From Burkholderiales bacterium (GTDB taxonomy: Bacteria > Pseudomonadota > Gammaproteobacteria > Burkholderiales > Burkholderiaceae_C), in contig JAIOOS010000012.1 of NCBI GenBank assembly GCA_021414305.1, positions 1 through 64,000 of the forward strand: a stretch of DNA of 64,000 bases. The letters run 5' to 3'. The notes under the pieces were generated by a model that did not search any database, was not told the DNA's origin, and saw nothing but the letters and a program-made list of their open reading frames with translations. The position numbers were made by a program, and so were the translations under genes. Numbering within the stretch: the first letter of the stretch is position 1; each line of letters starts with the position of its first letter. Shown here one piece after another: positions 38,375 through 47,142 of this stretch.

Positions 38375-38725
38375 GTGTCGTCCGATCGAGACTTCGTGGA
38401 GTACGTGGCCAGCCAGGCGGGCCTGGGCAGCGCGCTCACGCACAGGAAGATGTTCGGCGAGTACGCGCTCTATCTGAACGGCGCCGTGATCGCCTTCGTC
38501 TGCGACAACCAGGTCTATGTGAAGCCCACGCCCGAGGGCCGAAGCGTGCTGGGCACGGTGTCCGAGCATCCGCCCTATCCGAAGGCCAAGCCGTACTTCC
38601 GGCTCGACGCCGAGCTCGACGATCGCGAGCTGCTCGGGCGGCTGTTCCAGGTCACCGCGCGGGCGCTTCCGCTGCCGAAGGCCAAGCCGGCCCGACGCGC
38701 TCGCGTCACGCCCGAGCGGAAGTAG
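38375..38725 (+). CDS. TfoX N-terminal domain protein
   Basis: This protein has 116 residues from GTG 38375, nine bases after GGAGG. FVEYVASQAGLGSALTHRKMFGEYALYLNGAVIAFVCDNQVYVKPTPEG is the TfoX-N fold (as in Sxy/TfoX, regulators of competence, but without the C-terminal domain). Stand-alone forms are of unknown function. TATGCT is 45 bases upstream. Confidence 0.87.
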   Translation: MSSDRDFVEYVASQAGLGSALTHRKMFGEYALYLNGAVIAFVCDNQVYVKPTPEGRSVLGTVSEHPPYPKAKPYFRLDAELDDRELLGRLFQVTARALPLPKAKPARRARVTPERK

Positions 38726-38799
38726 CGCTGTCGCGGCAGAGACAGGTCCGCCGGCCGCTGCTGACTAGAGTGGCGCCGTACCTCCGCGAAGGCTCCAGC

Positions 38800-39228
38800 G
38801 TGAACACTGCCACGACGCCGCTCGCCCGAATTCGCGCGATCAACGACACCGCCGCCTTCAACCGATGGTGCGGCATCGAGGTCGAAAGCGCCGAGCCGGG
38901 CAAGGTCGAGATCAGCATGCCATGGCGCCCGGAGGCGAGCCAGTACTCGGGCTTCCTCCACGCCGGCCTGATCGGCGCGTCCATCGACACGGCCTGCGGC
39001 TTCGCCGCGGCCACGGTCGTCGGCCGCGTGCTCGCTTCGCACTTCGCGGTCAACTGCCTTCGCCCCGCCGTCGGCGAGCGCTTTGTCGCCCGCGCCAGGG
39101 TGGTCAAGCCCGGCAAGGCCCTGGTGTTCACGGCGTGCGACCTCTACGCTCAGGCCGGCGGCCGCGAGCAACTCGTCGCCACCGGCGAAACGCATCTCAT
39201 GGTGGTTGCCGCGGAAGCAGCGGCCTGA
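38800..39228 (+). CDS. PaaI-type thioesterase
   Basis: This protein has 142 residues from GTG. The hot-dog fold is marked by FNRWCGIEVESAEPGKVEISMPWR, then SGFLHAGLIGASIDTACGFAAAT (HxG...D catalytic region) and HFAVNCLRPAVGERFVARARVVKPGKAL. It hydrolyses acyl- or aryl-CoA esters. TAGAGT lies 29 bases upstream. A second PaaI-type gene is at 51174, not close in sequence. Confidence 0.87.
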   Translation: MNTATTPLARIRAINDTAAFNRWCGIEVESAEPGKVEISMPWRPEASQYSGFLHAGLIGASIDTACGFAAATVVGRVLASHFAVNCLRPAVGERFVARARVVKPGKALVFTACDLYAQAGGREQLVATGETHLMVVAAEAAA

Positions 39229-39301
39229 GTCGCCCGGCAGCTTGGCGAAGGACCGCGCCCTGGCTACATTCCCCATGAACGACTGACCTGCGAGGACTTC
39301 C

Positions 39302-39670
39302 ATGTTCGATCATCTCGGCTTCGGCGTCTCCGACCTTCCGGCCGCCAGGAGCTTCTTCCTCGCCGCGCTGGCGCCGCTAGGAATCGGCGTGGTCATGGAA
39401 GGCGACCACGGCGTCGGCATCGGCAAGAAGGGAAAGCCCGCGCTCTGGCTCTCGCCCGCGGCGACGAACACCGCCCCGATGCACATCGCCTTCACGGCCG
39501 ACACCCGGGCCGAAGTCGACGCCTTCCACAAGGCGGCCCTTGCCGCCGGCGGCAAGGACAACGGCGCCCCCGGCCTGCGCCCGCACTACCATGCAAACTA
39601 CTACGGCGCATTCGTGATCGGGCCGGATGGCCACAACGTCGAAGCCGTCTGCCACAAGCCCGCGGCCTGA
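39302..39670 (+). CDS. VOC family protein, paralogue of 23835
   Basis: 122 residues, starting MFDHLGFGVSDLPAARSFF. It aligns end to end with the protein at 23835, with the same central VDAFHKAALAAGGKDNGAPG and C-terminal FVIGPDGHNVEAVCH. Metal positions are His in HIAF and Glu in VEAVCH. TACATT lies 32 bases upstream. It ends GCC TGA. Confidence 0.88.
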   Translation: MFDHLGFGVSDLPAARSFFLAALAPLGIGVVMEGDHGVGIGKKGKPALWLSPAATNTAPMHIAFTADTRAEVDAFHKAALAAGGKDNGAPGLRPHYHANYYGAFVIGPDGHNVEAVCHKPAA

Positions 39671-39683
39671 GACCGGCCCGCGC

Positions 39684-40097
39684 ATGGACACCGAAGAGCG
39701 CGACTACCTCTGGCACCACTTCGCCTTCAATGCCGAGCAGCGTCTCAAGGCGTTCAACTTCTTCGTCGTGTTCTCCGTCTTCGCCAACGGCGGCGTGTTC
39801 GCGGCCGCCGAGAAGTCCTCGCACGGCGCCGTCTTCGTGCTGATCGGCGGGTTCGTCGCCGCGCTCTCGGTCGTGTTTGCCGTGATCGACGTGCGCAGCC
39901 AGGGTCTGCTCAAGCTCGCGGTGCCCGGACTCATGGAGTATGAAAAGCGGTTCGCCGCCCCTTCGCGCCTGTTCGCCCGCGACGCCGACCGGCACGGAGG
40001 CCTGTTTCGCTACACCGTGGCCTTCAGGGTCCTCTTTGCCATGCAGTTCGCATTCGGCGTCGGAACGATCGTCTACGGAGTCGCCCGTTGGTTCTGA
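39684..40097 (+). CDS. Two-helix membrane protein, RipA-like
   Basis: 137 residues starting MDTEERDYLWHHFAFNAEQRLKAFNFFVVFSVFANGGVF, then AVFVLIGGFVAALSVVFAVIDVRSQGLL and a C-terminal helix FRVLFAMQFAFGVGTIVYG. The pattern matches small octameric RipA-like membrane proteins; function unknown. 14 bases after the VOC stop. Confidence 0.7.
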   Translation: MDTEERDYLWHHFAFNAEQRLKAFNFFVVFSVFANGGVFAAAEKSSHGAVFVLIGGFVAALSVVFAVIDVRSQGLLKLAVPGLMEYEKRFAAPSRLFARDADRHGGLFRYTVAFRVLFAMQFAFGVGTIVYGVARWF

Positions 40098-40294
40098 CCG
40101 CGATGTTCCCCGCCGAGACCGTGCCGGCCTACGTGGCCGCCGGCCGCGGGCCTTTCCGTCCTCATGCTCGGGCAACGCCGATGACGGCATGAGGGCGCCC
40201 GGCGGCGCAGGCTGCCGCCTGGTCAGACGGGTCCGGCCTGCGGGCCGCGCGCTGCAGAATGGGCACTGCTCACGCATCGGGGGAGAGACGTTGA

Positions 40295-40852
40295 ATGTTT
40301 GACCTGTTCAAGACGCAGGCAAGACGCGAGCGCGAGGCGGTCCGGGACGTGGTCATCGACGCCATCCTCAAGAGCGAAGCCGCGGCAAAGAGCGAGATTC
40401 GCCTGCTGGAGTCGGCCGTCGAGCCCGACGTCCGCCACCAGGCGATGACCCGGCTCGTGCATGTGCTGGTGCACTGCGGGCGGACCGAAAAGGAGGTCGA
40501 CGTCTGGCAGGCTCGGGCCGAATCGCTGAAGGCCAAGGGTCAACTGCATCACGCGCTCGGCACCAGCCTCGGTACCCGGCTCGTGGCCTGCGGCGTGCTG
40601 CTCCTGCACCTGCAGGGGCGGGAATGGGCCGTGGCTTCGCGCCCGTTCAGCCGATTCGAGGCGCTTCTGCACGAGCTGGTCGCCCACCACGGCGGCGACG
40701 CCTGGCCGGTCGCCTATGTCGACCATGTCGAGTTCGAAAAGTACCGCCTGGCGACGGTGGCCGGACGAAAGGACGAAGAAGGCATGCTGAGCTCGCAACC
40801 CGAAACGTCGACGCTGGCCTACGTCTCGACGGACCTGCCGCCCGACGCCTGA
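40295..40852 (+). CDS. Soluble protein, unknown function
   Basis: 185 residues. A basic helical start ([28 protein letters not shown]) is followed by [33 protein letters not shown] and a C-terminal part [21 protein letters not shown]. No known domain. The 197 bp before it (40098-40294) hold no gene I can support; a short ORF there begins like a LysE N-terminus. It ends GCC TGA. Confidence 0.6.
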   Translation: MFDLFKTQARREREAVRDVVIDAILKSEAAAKSEIRLLESAVEPDVRHQAMTRLVHVLVHCGRTEKEVDVWQARAESLKAKGQLHHALGTSLGTRLVACGVLLLHLQGREWAVASRPFSRFEALLHELVAHHGGDAWPVAYVDHVEFEKYRLATVAGRKDEEGMLSSQPETSTLAYVSTDLPPDA

Positions 40853-40865
40853 TGACCTCGGCGCC

Positions 40866-41285
40866 ATGATGGAAGTCCGCGTCGTTCAACCTTCCGAGCT
40901 GGAAGCCGTTCGCCATCTGCTGATGGTCAACGGCTGGGAGCGGCGCGTGGGCGATGCCGGCGAGTTCGCCGAGCTCGTCTCGCGCTCGCAACTGGCGCTC
41001 GTTGCCGTCCTCGACTCGCAGGTCGTCGGCTTCCTCAGGGCCATCACCGACGGGCTCGCCAGCGGCTACATCTCGATGGTCATCGTCGCCGAGGCGCATC
41101 GCGGCAAGGGCATCGGCAGCGCCCTGGTGCGGGCGGCCATCGGCGGCGATCGGCGCATGACCTGGGTCCTTCGGGCCGGCCGGCCCGGTGTCGCAGGCTT
41201 CTACGAGAAGCTCGGCTTCGCACTCTCCGAGGTGGCGATGGAGCGGCCGGGCGAAGGCCGGCGGGCCGTCACCGCGCGGACCTAG
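40866..41285 (+). CDS. GNAT family N-acetyltransferase
   Basis: 139 residues: [22 protein letters not shown] at the start, [25 protein letters not shown] (acetyl-CoA loop HRGKGIGS) in the middle and [20 protein letters not shown] at the end. Compact GNAT of the type acting on small molecules or proteins. ATG ATG start; which is used is unclear. Confidence 0.88.
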   Translation: MMEVRVVQPSELEAVRHLLMVNGWERRVGDAGEFAELVSRSQLALVAVLDSQVVGFLRAITDGLASGYISMVIVAEAHRGKGIGSALVRAAIGGDRRMTWVLRAGRPGVAGFYEKLGFALSEVAMERPGEGRRAVTART

Positions 41286-41309
41286 AGAGACCTGCTCGGT
41301 CGACTTGCC

Positions 41310-41795
41310 ATGCAGCGCGCCTTCTTCCTCGTTCTCTTCATTGCCGCTGCCTTCGTCTGGCTGAGCAGCGGCAGCCTGCCGGCCGTGGTGGCCTCGCACT
41401 TCGGCCCGGGCGGCACCGCCAACGGATTCATGGGCAAGGGGATGTACACGGCGCTCATGATCGCGCTGGTGGTCGGCGTGCCGGCGCTGGTGGCCTCGAC
41501 GACGCGGCTGGTGCGCGCCCTTCCGCCGCAGATGATCAATCTGCCGAACCGGCATTACTGGCTGGCGCCCGAGCGCCGCGATGCCACGCTCGACGCGCTG
41601 GCTTCACTCAGCCTGCGGTTCGCGACGGCCCTGGCCGTCTTCCTGTGCTTCATGCACTGGCTGGTCGTTCGCGCCCATGCCGTCCAGCCGCCGCGGCTGC
41701 CGGAGGGCTTGTTCTTCGTCGGCCTCGCGGCCTTCGGCCTCGTCACCCTGGCCTGGCTCTTCCTCCTGTTCCGTCGGTTCGGCCGCATCCGCTGA
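41310..41795 (+). CDS. DUF1648-type membrane protein, paralogue of 1171
   Basis: 161 residues, the same length as the protein at 1171. Shared blocks: FVWLS, PAVVASHF....GTANGFMGKGMY, INLPNRHYWLAPERRDATLDAL, FLCFMHWLVV and LFRRFG near the end. Four helices. One copy is a genuine attC cassette and the other lies in the attC-less zone, with much higher GC in the third codon position. Role unknown. Confidence 0.82.
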   Translation: MQRAFFLVLFIAAAFVWLSSGSLPAVVASHFGPGGTANGFMGKGMYTALMIALVVGVPALVASTTRLVRALPPQMINLPNRHYWLAPERRDATLDALASLSLRFATALAVFLCFMHWLVVRAHAVQPPRLPEGLFFVGLAAFGLVTLAWLFLLFRRFGRIR

Positions 41796-41811
41796 CTCGT
41801 CCTTCTGCGTC

Positions 41812-42309
41812 ATGCGCGTCGGCCTCGTCTCGGACACACACGGCCTCCTTCGTCCGGAGCTGCTGGCCTTCCTCCAGGGCAGCGACCACATCGTCCACGG
41901 CGGCGACGTCTGCGACGGCGAGGTCCTGCGAGCCCTCGGCGCGATCGCGCCGGTCACCGCGGTGCGCGGCAACAACGACCGCGGCGCGTGGGCCACTGCC
42001 CTGCGCGAGAGCGAGCTCTTTCGCCTGGGCGAGGTCCTCGTCTACGCCATCCACGACCTGGCCGAGCTCGACATCGAGCCGGTCGCAGCCGGCGTCCGGG
42101 TCGTCGTATCGGGACATTCCCACCAGCCCGCCGTCGAGCAGCGCGAAGGAGTGCTGTACATCAACCCCGGCAGCGCCGGTCCGCGCCGCTTCAGGCTGCC
42201 GATTTCGGCGGGCGAGCTGACGATCTCCGCAAGCTCCGTCTCCGCACGCATCGTCGAGTTCGGGCAAGCCGACATGACCAAAGCGCGCCCCGCCAGGGTG
42301 ATCCCTTGA
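41812..42309 (+). CDS. YfcE-type metallophosphoesterase
   Basis: 165 residues with all metal motifs of the calcineurin-like family: VSDTHG at 5-10, HGGDVCD near 28-34, GNNDRG near 54-59, and SGHSHQP near 97-103. This MJ0936/YfcE class cleaves phosphodiesters. It starts with ATG 41812, 17 bases after the previous stop. Confidence 0.92.
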   Translation: MRVGLVSDTHGLLRPELLAFLQGSDHIVHGGDVCDGEVLRALGAIAPVTAVRGNNDRGAWATALRESELFRLGEVLVYAIHDLAELDIEPVAAGVRVVVSGHSHQPAVEQREGVLYINPGSAGPRRFRLPISAGELTISASSVSARIVEFGQADMTKARPARVIP

Positions 42310-42446
42310 CCTGGCCCCGGACCGCGCGCATGGGCTGGGCGACTGGCCTGGCTCGCCCTGGTCGCGCTCCGCCCTGCGGGCGAAATGCGATCATCCGCCG
42401 ACCGGGGAGATCGCACCGTGATCGACCTCGACAGGAGGAATGACAG

Positions 42447-43106
42447 GTGGCGGAACGACCCGAGGGCAACCAGCCGGCGGCGCCAGCCGTGATCGCGGGT
42501 ACCGCGGGTGCTTCGTCGCGAGCCTGGCTGCTGGTCAGCGTCGTCGTGCTCGGCGCCCTGATCGCCGGCGCCTGGTGGTTTCTCCAGGACCGGGACACCT
42601 GGCCGCGAGGCGAGGCGCTCGGCGCGGCGATGACCCCGCTCATCGAAGGCAGGAACCCGGACCAGTCGCTCGTGGCCCGCGTGATCTGGGACAACTATCT
42701 CGAGGCCCGGGCGAACGCGGCGCGATGGAGCGGCCTCTACTGGGGCATGACCTTCGCCGCGGCCGTGCTGAGCGCCCTGGCGGCACTGGTGCTGAAGCTC
42801 GAAACCCTCATCCGGAACGAGGGCGCGAAGAAGGACCTGGCGGCCCTGCTCTCGGTGTCTGCCGCGTTGCTGATCACCGTCTCGACCAGCGGCGACTTCC
42901 AGCGCAAGTGGCAGGCCAACCGGATCGCCGCCGCCGAGCTGGAGCGGACCGGCTACGAGTTCCTGGAAAAGGACGGCGCCGACGCGCGCTCGTACCTGGC
43001 CGGGGTCGGCCAGACCCTGCTGCGGCGGCACATGTCGATCGTCGGCGGCTCCGAGCCGCGCAAGCCGCCGCAGGAGGCGGGCAAGGCCGCGTCGCAGAGC
43101 AAGTAA
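42447..43106 (+). CDS. Membrane protein, SLATT/DUF4231-like
   Basis: This protein has 219 residues from GTG with AGGAGG upstream. Helices lie near 26-45, 93-112 and 130-146. Conserved-looking part is WSGLYWGMTFAAAVLSALAALVLKLE, then GDFQRKWQANRIAAAELERTGYEFL. Two adjacent helices followed by a long cytoplasmic helical part fit SLATT-type proteins linked to conflict systems; this is a tentative assignment. Confidence 0.6.
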   Translation: MAERPEGNQPAAPAVIAGTAGASSRAWLLVSVVVLGALIAGAWWFLQDRDTWPRGEALGAAMTPLIEGRNPDQSLVARVIWDNYLEARANAARWSGLYWGMTFAAAVLSALAALVLKLETLIRNEGAKKDLAALLSVSAALLITVSTSGDFQRKWQANRIAAAELERTGYEFLEKDGADARSYLAGVGQTLLRRHMSIVGGSEPRKPPQEAGKAASQSK

Positions 43107-43127
43107 CCGAAGGGAGATGCCCGGACC

Positions 43128-43580
43128 ATGCCTCGATTTCGAATCTTCGTCGCCGGCGTCGTCGCCGCCCTGGGGCTGAGCGCCATGCCGGCATCGGCAG
43201 CGCCGCAAACGCTGAGGGAGCAGGTCTGGGCCGCCGAGCTGGCCTTCGCCGGCACCATGGCGCAGCGGGATCTCCGGGCCTTCGGCGAGCTCATCGCCGA
43301 AGAGGCCGTGTTCTTCTCCGGTACCGCGGTGTTGCGCGGCAAGAGCAAGGTGCTGGAAGGCTGGACCGCGTTCTTCGCCGACAAGGAAGCGCCCTTCTCC
43401 TGGGCGCCCGACCAGGTCGAGGTGCTGGAGTCGGGCACCCTCGCGATCAGCACCGGCCTCGTCCGCGACCCGACCGGCAAGGCCATCGCGCGGTTCAATT
43501 CGATCTGGCGACTCGAAGCGCCGAACCGCTGGCGCGTGGTGTTCGACAAGGGCAGCCCGCCGACGCCGGGTCCCCCGTGA
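43128..43580 (+). CDS. Exported NTF2-like (DUF4440) protein
   Basis: 150 residues with a signal peptide (FVAGVVAALGLSAMPASA). The mature part reads LREQVWAAELAFAGTMAQRDLRAFGELIAEEAVFFSGTAVLRGKSKVLEGW and FNSIWRLEAPNRWRVVFDKGS, a DUF4440 domain. Exported members of this family may bind periplasmic ligands. AAGGGAGAT precedes it. Confidence 0.87.
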   Translation: MPRFRIFVAGVVAALGLSAMPASAAPQTLREQVWAAELAFAGTMAQRDLRAFGELIAEEAVFFSGTAVLRGKSKVLEGWTAFFADKEAPFSWAPDQVEVLESGTLAISTGLVRDPTGKAIARFNSIWRLEAPNRWRVVFDKGSPPTPGPP

Positions 43581-43622
43581 GGCCGGCACCGCCTCCCCTC
43601 TAGCGTGCGCGCCGAGCCTTCC

Positions 43623-44117
43623 ATGCCGACCGCGCCCGTCATCGAGCAGGTGGATCCACAGGGGCCCGTCGCCATGGCCCTGCTGCGGCAGGCGGCAGCC
43701 GAAGCGCGAGCCCTGTATCCGGAGCTCGTGCGGCCGAACGCACCGCCGCCGACCAACGCGCCGACGCCGGATCGCGGCGTCTATCTCGTCGCCTTCGTCG
43801 ACGGGGCTGGCGTCGCCTGCGGCGCGCTACGGCCGATCGACGGTGAGATCGCCGAGGTGAAGAGGATGTTCGTCGTGCGCGACAGCCGCCGTCGCGGGCT
43901 GGCGAGGGCGATCCTCGACGCGCTCCAGGAGCACGCGAGGAGCTTCGGCTTCAGCCGCCTGCGCCTGGAGACCGGCAACCGCCAGGCTGCGGCGATCGCG
44001 TTGTACGAATCGTGCGGCTTCGAGCACATCGCAGCGTTCGGCGAGCATGCGAACGACCCCACCAGCGTCTGCTTCGAGAAGCGGCTCGGCGTTGGCAAGG
44101 GAGCGGTCGTCGGGTAG
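43623..44117 (+). CDS. GNAT family N-acetyltransferase
   Basis: This protein has 164 residues from ATG 43623. VAMALLRQAAAEARALYPEL, then AEVKRMFVVRDSRRRGLARAILDALQEHA (loop RRRGLA) and LRLETGNRQAAAIALYESCGFEHIAAFGEH. It resembles YsnE/PhnO-like GNATs. A TAGCGT hexamer lies 17 bases upstream. An in-frame GTG at 43605 is possible. Confidence 0.88.
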   Translation: MPTAPVIEQVDPQGPVAMALLRQAAAEARALYPELVRPNAPPPTNAPTPDRGVYLVAFVDGAGVACGALRPIDGEIAEVKRMFVVRDSRRRGLARAILDALQEHARSFGFSRLRLETGNRQAAAIALYESCGFEHIAAFGEHANDPTSVCFEKRLGVGKGAVVG

Positions 44118-44169
44118 TCTGCTGCACTCCGGTCGAGTACCCCTGCAAAACCCGTTCAGTGGAGATCGC

Positions 44170-44664
44170 ATGTCCGGCAACCTCCCCGTCTACACCCTGG
44201 TCCACGTCGTGCTGAGTGTGCTCGGCGTCTTCTCCGGCCTGGTGGTCGTGGGCGGCCTGCTGGCGGGCGTGCGCTTCGACCGCTGGATCGCCTTCTTCCT
44301 GGTCACGACGGTGCTGACCAACGTCACCGGCTTCGGCTTTCCGTTCGTCACGCTCCTTCCCTCGCACATCGTCGGCGCGCTTTCCCTGCTCGTCCTGCCC
44401 GTGGCGATCGCGGCGATCTACTGGAAGCATCTCGAAGGCGCCTGGCGCGGGGTGTTCGTCTTCACCAGCGTGCTCGCGCTCTGGTTCAACGTCTTCGTCC
44501 TGTTCGCGCAGCTGTTCCAGAAGATCCCGGTCCTCGCCCCGCTCGCGCCCGATCCCAAGGCACCCGCGTTCGCCATCACGCAGGGGCTCGTTCTCCTGCT
44601 CTTCATGGGGCTCGGCTGGGCCGCCCTCAAGGGCTTTCGAAACGCGTCGTGGCCTGCGAAGTGA
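44170..44664 (+). CDS. Membrane protein, four to five helices
   Basis: 164 residues: helices near 6-31, 39-60, 65-83, 91-113 and 137-155. Loops contain GGLLAGVRFDRWIAF and FQKIPVLAPLAPDPKAPAFAITQG. No family is recognised with certainty. Possibly a small carrier or sensor. Confidence 0.65.
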   Translation: MSGNLPVYTLVHVVLSVLGVFSGLVVVGGLLAGVRFDRWIAFFLVTTVLTNVTGFGFPFVTLLPSHIVGALSLLVLPVAIAAIYWKHLEGAWRGVFVFTSVLALWFNVFVLFAQLFQKIPVLAPLAPDPKAPAFAITQGLVLLLFMGLGWAALKGFRNASWPAK

Positions 44665-44702
44665 CTGCTTCGGTGGCCGGGCGATAGCAGGAGGACCCCG
44701 CG

Positions 44703-45140
44703 ATGTCCGATGGAAAGAGTCCGCTCGAACTCATCGCCACGACGGTTCAGGTGCTCAGCGTCGTGGCCGGCGTCGTCGTCAGCGTCCTGAGCTTCAACGC
44801 CACGCGGCAGAAGGAGGCCGACGCCCGCCGGCAGGAGGCGGAGAAGCCCTTCGTCGAGCTGCGGCGGACGATCTACCTCGAGACGGTCAAGACCGCGGCG
44901 ATCATCGCCAATCCCGAGGACCGGACGCCGGGCGAAGTCGCCAAGGCCAAGCGACGCTTCCGCGAGCTCTATGTCGCCGAGCTGTCCATGGTCGAGGCGC
45001 CCGACGTGGCGCGCAAGATGGTCGAGCTGGCCGCCGCCGTCGACCCGGAGCTGAGGCAGCTCTCGCCGGCGCAACGAGCCGCCCTCGACCTCGCGCACGC
45101 GCTCGGCGAGTCGTACGCGACCCGACCTGCCGAGAAGTGA
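44703..45140 (+). CDS. Single-span membrane protein
   Basis: 145 residues. One hydrophobic stretch (VQVLSVVAGVVVSVLSF) near 15-31, then a charged helical part (EADARRQEAEKPFVELRRTIYLETVKTAAIIANPEDR) ending RPAEK. It resembles small stress-linked membrane-anchored proteins; function is unknown. Confidence 0.6.
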   Translation: MSDGKSPLELIATTVQVLSVVAGVVVSVLSFNATRQKEADARRQEAEKPFVELRRTIYLETVKTAAIIANPEDRTPGEVAKAKRRFRELYVAELSMVEAPDVARKMVELAAAVDPELRQLSPAQRAALDLAHALGESYATRPAEK

Positions 45141-45180
45141 GCCGCGCCACCCACGCCGCGACGTACCCGGAGGAACGACG

Positions 45181-45861
45181 ATGCCCCTGCTCGGACAGGC
45201 CGCGATGCTGCTGGCGTTCGACATTGCCGCCGAGGCGCTCAGCGAGCACGACGACTGGCACACGCACGAGCACCTGCCGGAGCGGCTGGCGATCCCCGGC
45301 TTCCTTCGAAGCACCCGCTGGGTGGCGCTGCAGGGGCAGCCGCGGTACCTGGTGCTGTACGAAGTGGACCGGCTGGAGACGCTGGCTTCGGCGGCCTATC
45401 TCGAGCGGCTGAACCATCCCACCCCCTGGACCGCCAAGATGATGCCGCACTACCGCGGCATGACGCGGGGGCTCTGCTCGGTCGTGCAGAGCGCCGGCCT
45501 CGGTCTCGGCCACTTCGGCCTGCTGACGCGCTTCGCCTCGGCGCCCGGCGCCGAGGCGCGGTTGAGCGAATGGCTGGCCAGCGACATCGTCGCCCGCCTG
45601 CCGCAACGGCCCGGCCTCGGCAGCGTTCACCTGCTGCGCGGCGCGCTCGCGGCGCAGATGACGAACGAGCAGCGCATTCGCGGCGCCGACGGGGGTATCG
45701 ATTGGGCGTTGCTGGTCACCGGCTACAGTCAGGAGGCGCTGGCAGCACTGAGGCAGTCCGATCTCGACGATGACCGCCTCTACGACCATGGCGCTGCAGG
45801 AGCGGACAGCGCCCTGTACCGATCCGACTACACGCTCAGCGCGAGCGAGCTCCGCGCCTGA
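45181..45861 (+). CDS. Protein of unknown function, dimeric ferredoxin-like
   Basis: 226 residues: LAFDIAAEALSEHDDWHTHEHLPERLAIPGFLRSTRWVAL, LVLYEVDRLETLASAAYLERL, and a second half GHFGLLTRFASAPGAEARLSEWLA with WALLVTGYSQEALAAL. Two similar alpha-beta modules suggest a tandem ferredoxin-like (EthD/dimeric alpha-beta barrel) fold. Function unknown. Confidence 0.6.
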   Translation: MPLLGQAAMLLAFDIAAEALSEHDDWHTHEHLPERLAIPGFLRSTRWVALQGQPRYLVLYEVDRLETLASAAYLERLNHPTPWTAKMMPHYRGMTRGLCSVVQSAGLGLGHFGLLTRFASAPGAEARLSEWLASDIVARLPQRPGLGSVHLLRGALAAQMTNEQRIRGADGGIDWALLVTGYSQEALAALRQSDLDDDRLYDHGAAGADSALYRSDYTLSASELRA

Positions 45862-45881
45862 GCGCGGCAACGAAAGAACGC

Positions 45882-46292
45882 ATGAGTGCCCGTCGAAATC
45901 GCGCGGTCCGATCGCTGGCGGTCCAGGCCGCCGAGATGGCGATCGCCGTGCCGCAGGTCGTGGCGCACCGCGTCACCCGCATGGCCTTGTCCGGCCCCAA
46001 GCTCTCGGTGCGCGATCGCAAGGAATTCGAGCGCATGGTCGCCGAGAAGAACACGGCTTTCGGCGAGTCGTGGCAGGCGATGGCGGCGCAGGCCGCGCAG
46101 GCCAACCAGGCGCTGGCCGCTTCGTTCTTCAAGTCGTTTCTCTCGGTCGCCGCCGGCAAGAGGCCATCGGCCGCCGCGTCGGCGGCGCAGCTGCAACGGG
46201 CGGCGCTCGGCGTGCTGAGCAAGGGGGTCGGGCCCGTGCATCGCAAGGCGGTCGCCAACGCCAAGCGCCTGGGCCGTACCAAGCTTCGCTAG
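45882..46292 (+). CDS. Phasin-like protein
   Basis: 136 residues: QAAEMAIAVPQVVAHRVTRMALSGPKLSVRDRKEFERMVAEKNTAFGESWQAMAAQAAQANQALAASFFKSFL is similar to polyhydroxyalkanoate granule-associated phasins of beta- and gammaproteobacteria. Alanine-rich helices would coat the granule. No pha gene is nearby. Basic C-terminus (NAKRLGRTKLR). Confidence 0.65.
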   Translation: MSARRNRAVRSLAVQAAEMAIAVPQVVAHRVTRMALSGPKLSVRDRKEFERMVAEKNTAFGESWQAMAAQAAQANQALAASFFKSFLSVAAGKRPSAAASAAQLQRAALGVLSKGVGPVHRKAVANAKRLGRTKLR

Positions 46293-46341
46293 CGGCTCTC
46301 GCCGGAGTAGAGTTCGTTCTCGCGTTGCAAGGAGTCCGAGC

Positions 46342-46443
46342 ATGAAGAGCCCGTCCGCACTCTCCCTTGGCCTGGCGATCGCATTCGCCTTCCTGTCCGC
46401 GGCGAACGCCGCGGAAGGCCACGGCAAGGGCAACGACGCCTGA
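46342..46443 (+). CDS. Truncated signal-peptide ORF
   Basis: 33 residues: a good Sec signal (LSLGLAIAFAFLSAANAAEG) followed only by HGKGNDA and GCC TGA CC. AAGGAG and a TAGAGT hexamer precede it, so it is probably transcribed and translated. The expected exported domain is missing; the deletion joins it to a headless methyltransferase. Probably a gene remnant. Confidence 0.55.
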   Translation: MKSPSALSLGLAIAFAFLSAANAAEGHGKGNDA

Positions 46444-47018
46444 CCGGCGATCCTTGGCTCGAGCCCTGGCTTCCCGCGCTGCGGAGCGCGGCGGCCCGAG
46501 GGACGACGCTGGAGCTGGGCTGCGGCACCGGGCGCGACACGAAGGCGCTGGTCGCCGCGGGTTGCCGCGTCACCGCCGTGGACCGCTCCGGCGCCTCGAT
46601 CGCCCTGGCCAAGCTGGCTGCGCCGCGCGCCCGGTTTCATCGCCAGGACGTGCGTGAGCCGTTTCCCGAATCGTCCAGCGGCTACGCGGCGGTCGTCGCG
46701 AGCCTGGTGCTGCATTACTTCTCCTGGCAGGAGACGGTCGAGCTGGTCGAGCGCATCCGCGCCGCCCTCCTGCCCGGCGGCCTGCTGCTCTGCAGGCTGA
46801 ACTCCACCCACGACGTCCACTTCGGCGCGCAAGGCCATGCCGAGATCGAAGAGAACTACTACCTTGTCGACGGCGAACCCAAGCGCTTCTTCTCGGAGGC
46901 GACGACGAGAGCGCTGTTCGCGAACGGCTGGTCGGTCGAGCACATGGCTGAAAAAGTGGTCGACCGCTACGTGCATCCCAAGTGGCTGTGGGAGGTCGTC
47001 GCGAATCGTGCGCCGTAG
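46440..47018 (+). pseudogene. Class I SAM methyltransferase lacking a start
   Basis: The frame is open from CTG 46440 and reads DPWLEPWLPALRSAAARGTT, LELGCGTGRDTKALVAAGC (SAM motif I), VTAVDRSGASIALAK, SLVLHYFSWQE and ALLPGGLLLCRLNSTHD to 47018. No ATG, GTG or TTG precedes motif I; the first is GTG 46578, inside motif II. About 15-20 N-terminal residues and the start are lost. It could be translated only from CTG. Confidence 0.65.
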
Positions 47019-47142
47019 CGGCGAGTCGGGCGCCGTCGGCCGGCAACTGTGCCTCAGGGTGCGGGTAAAGGTGCAAGTCGTGGCGCCTTGATCCGGGCGA
47101 TCATTCCCGGACCTCGATCCCCACCCGCGCAGGAGAGCCCGC

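Noticed and set aside
40098..40294. Short ORF resembling a LysE N-terminus
   Set aside because: Only a dozen residues (MFPAETVPAYVAA) are suggestive; too short to call a third fragment.
42042..43589. Minus-strand ORF (515 codons)
   Set aside because: Antisense to the phosphoesterase, SLATT-like and DUF4440 genes.
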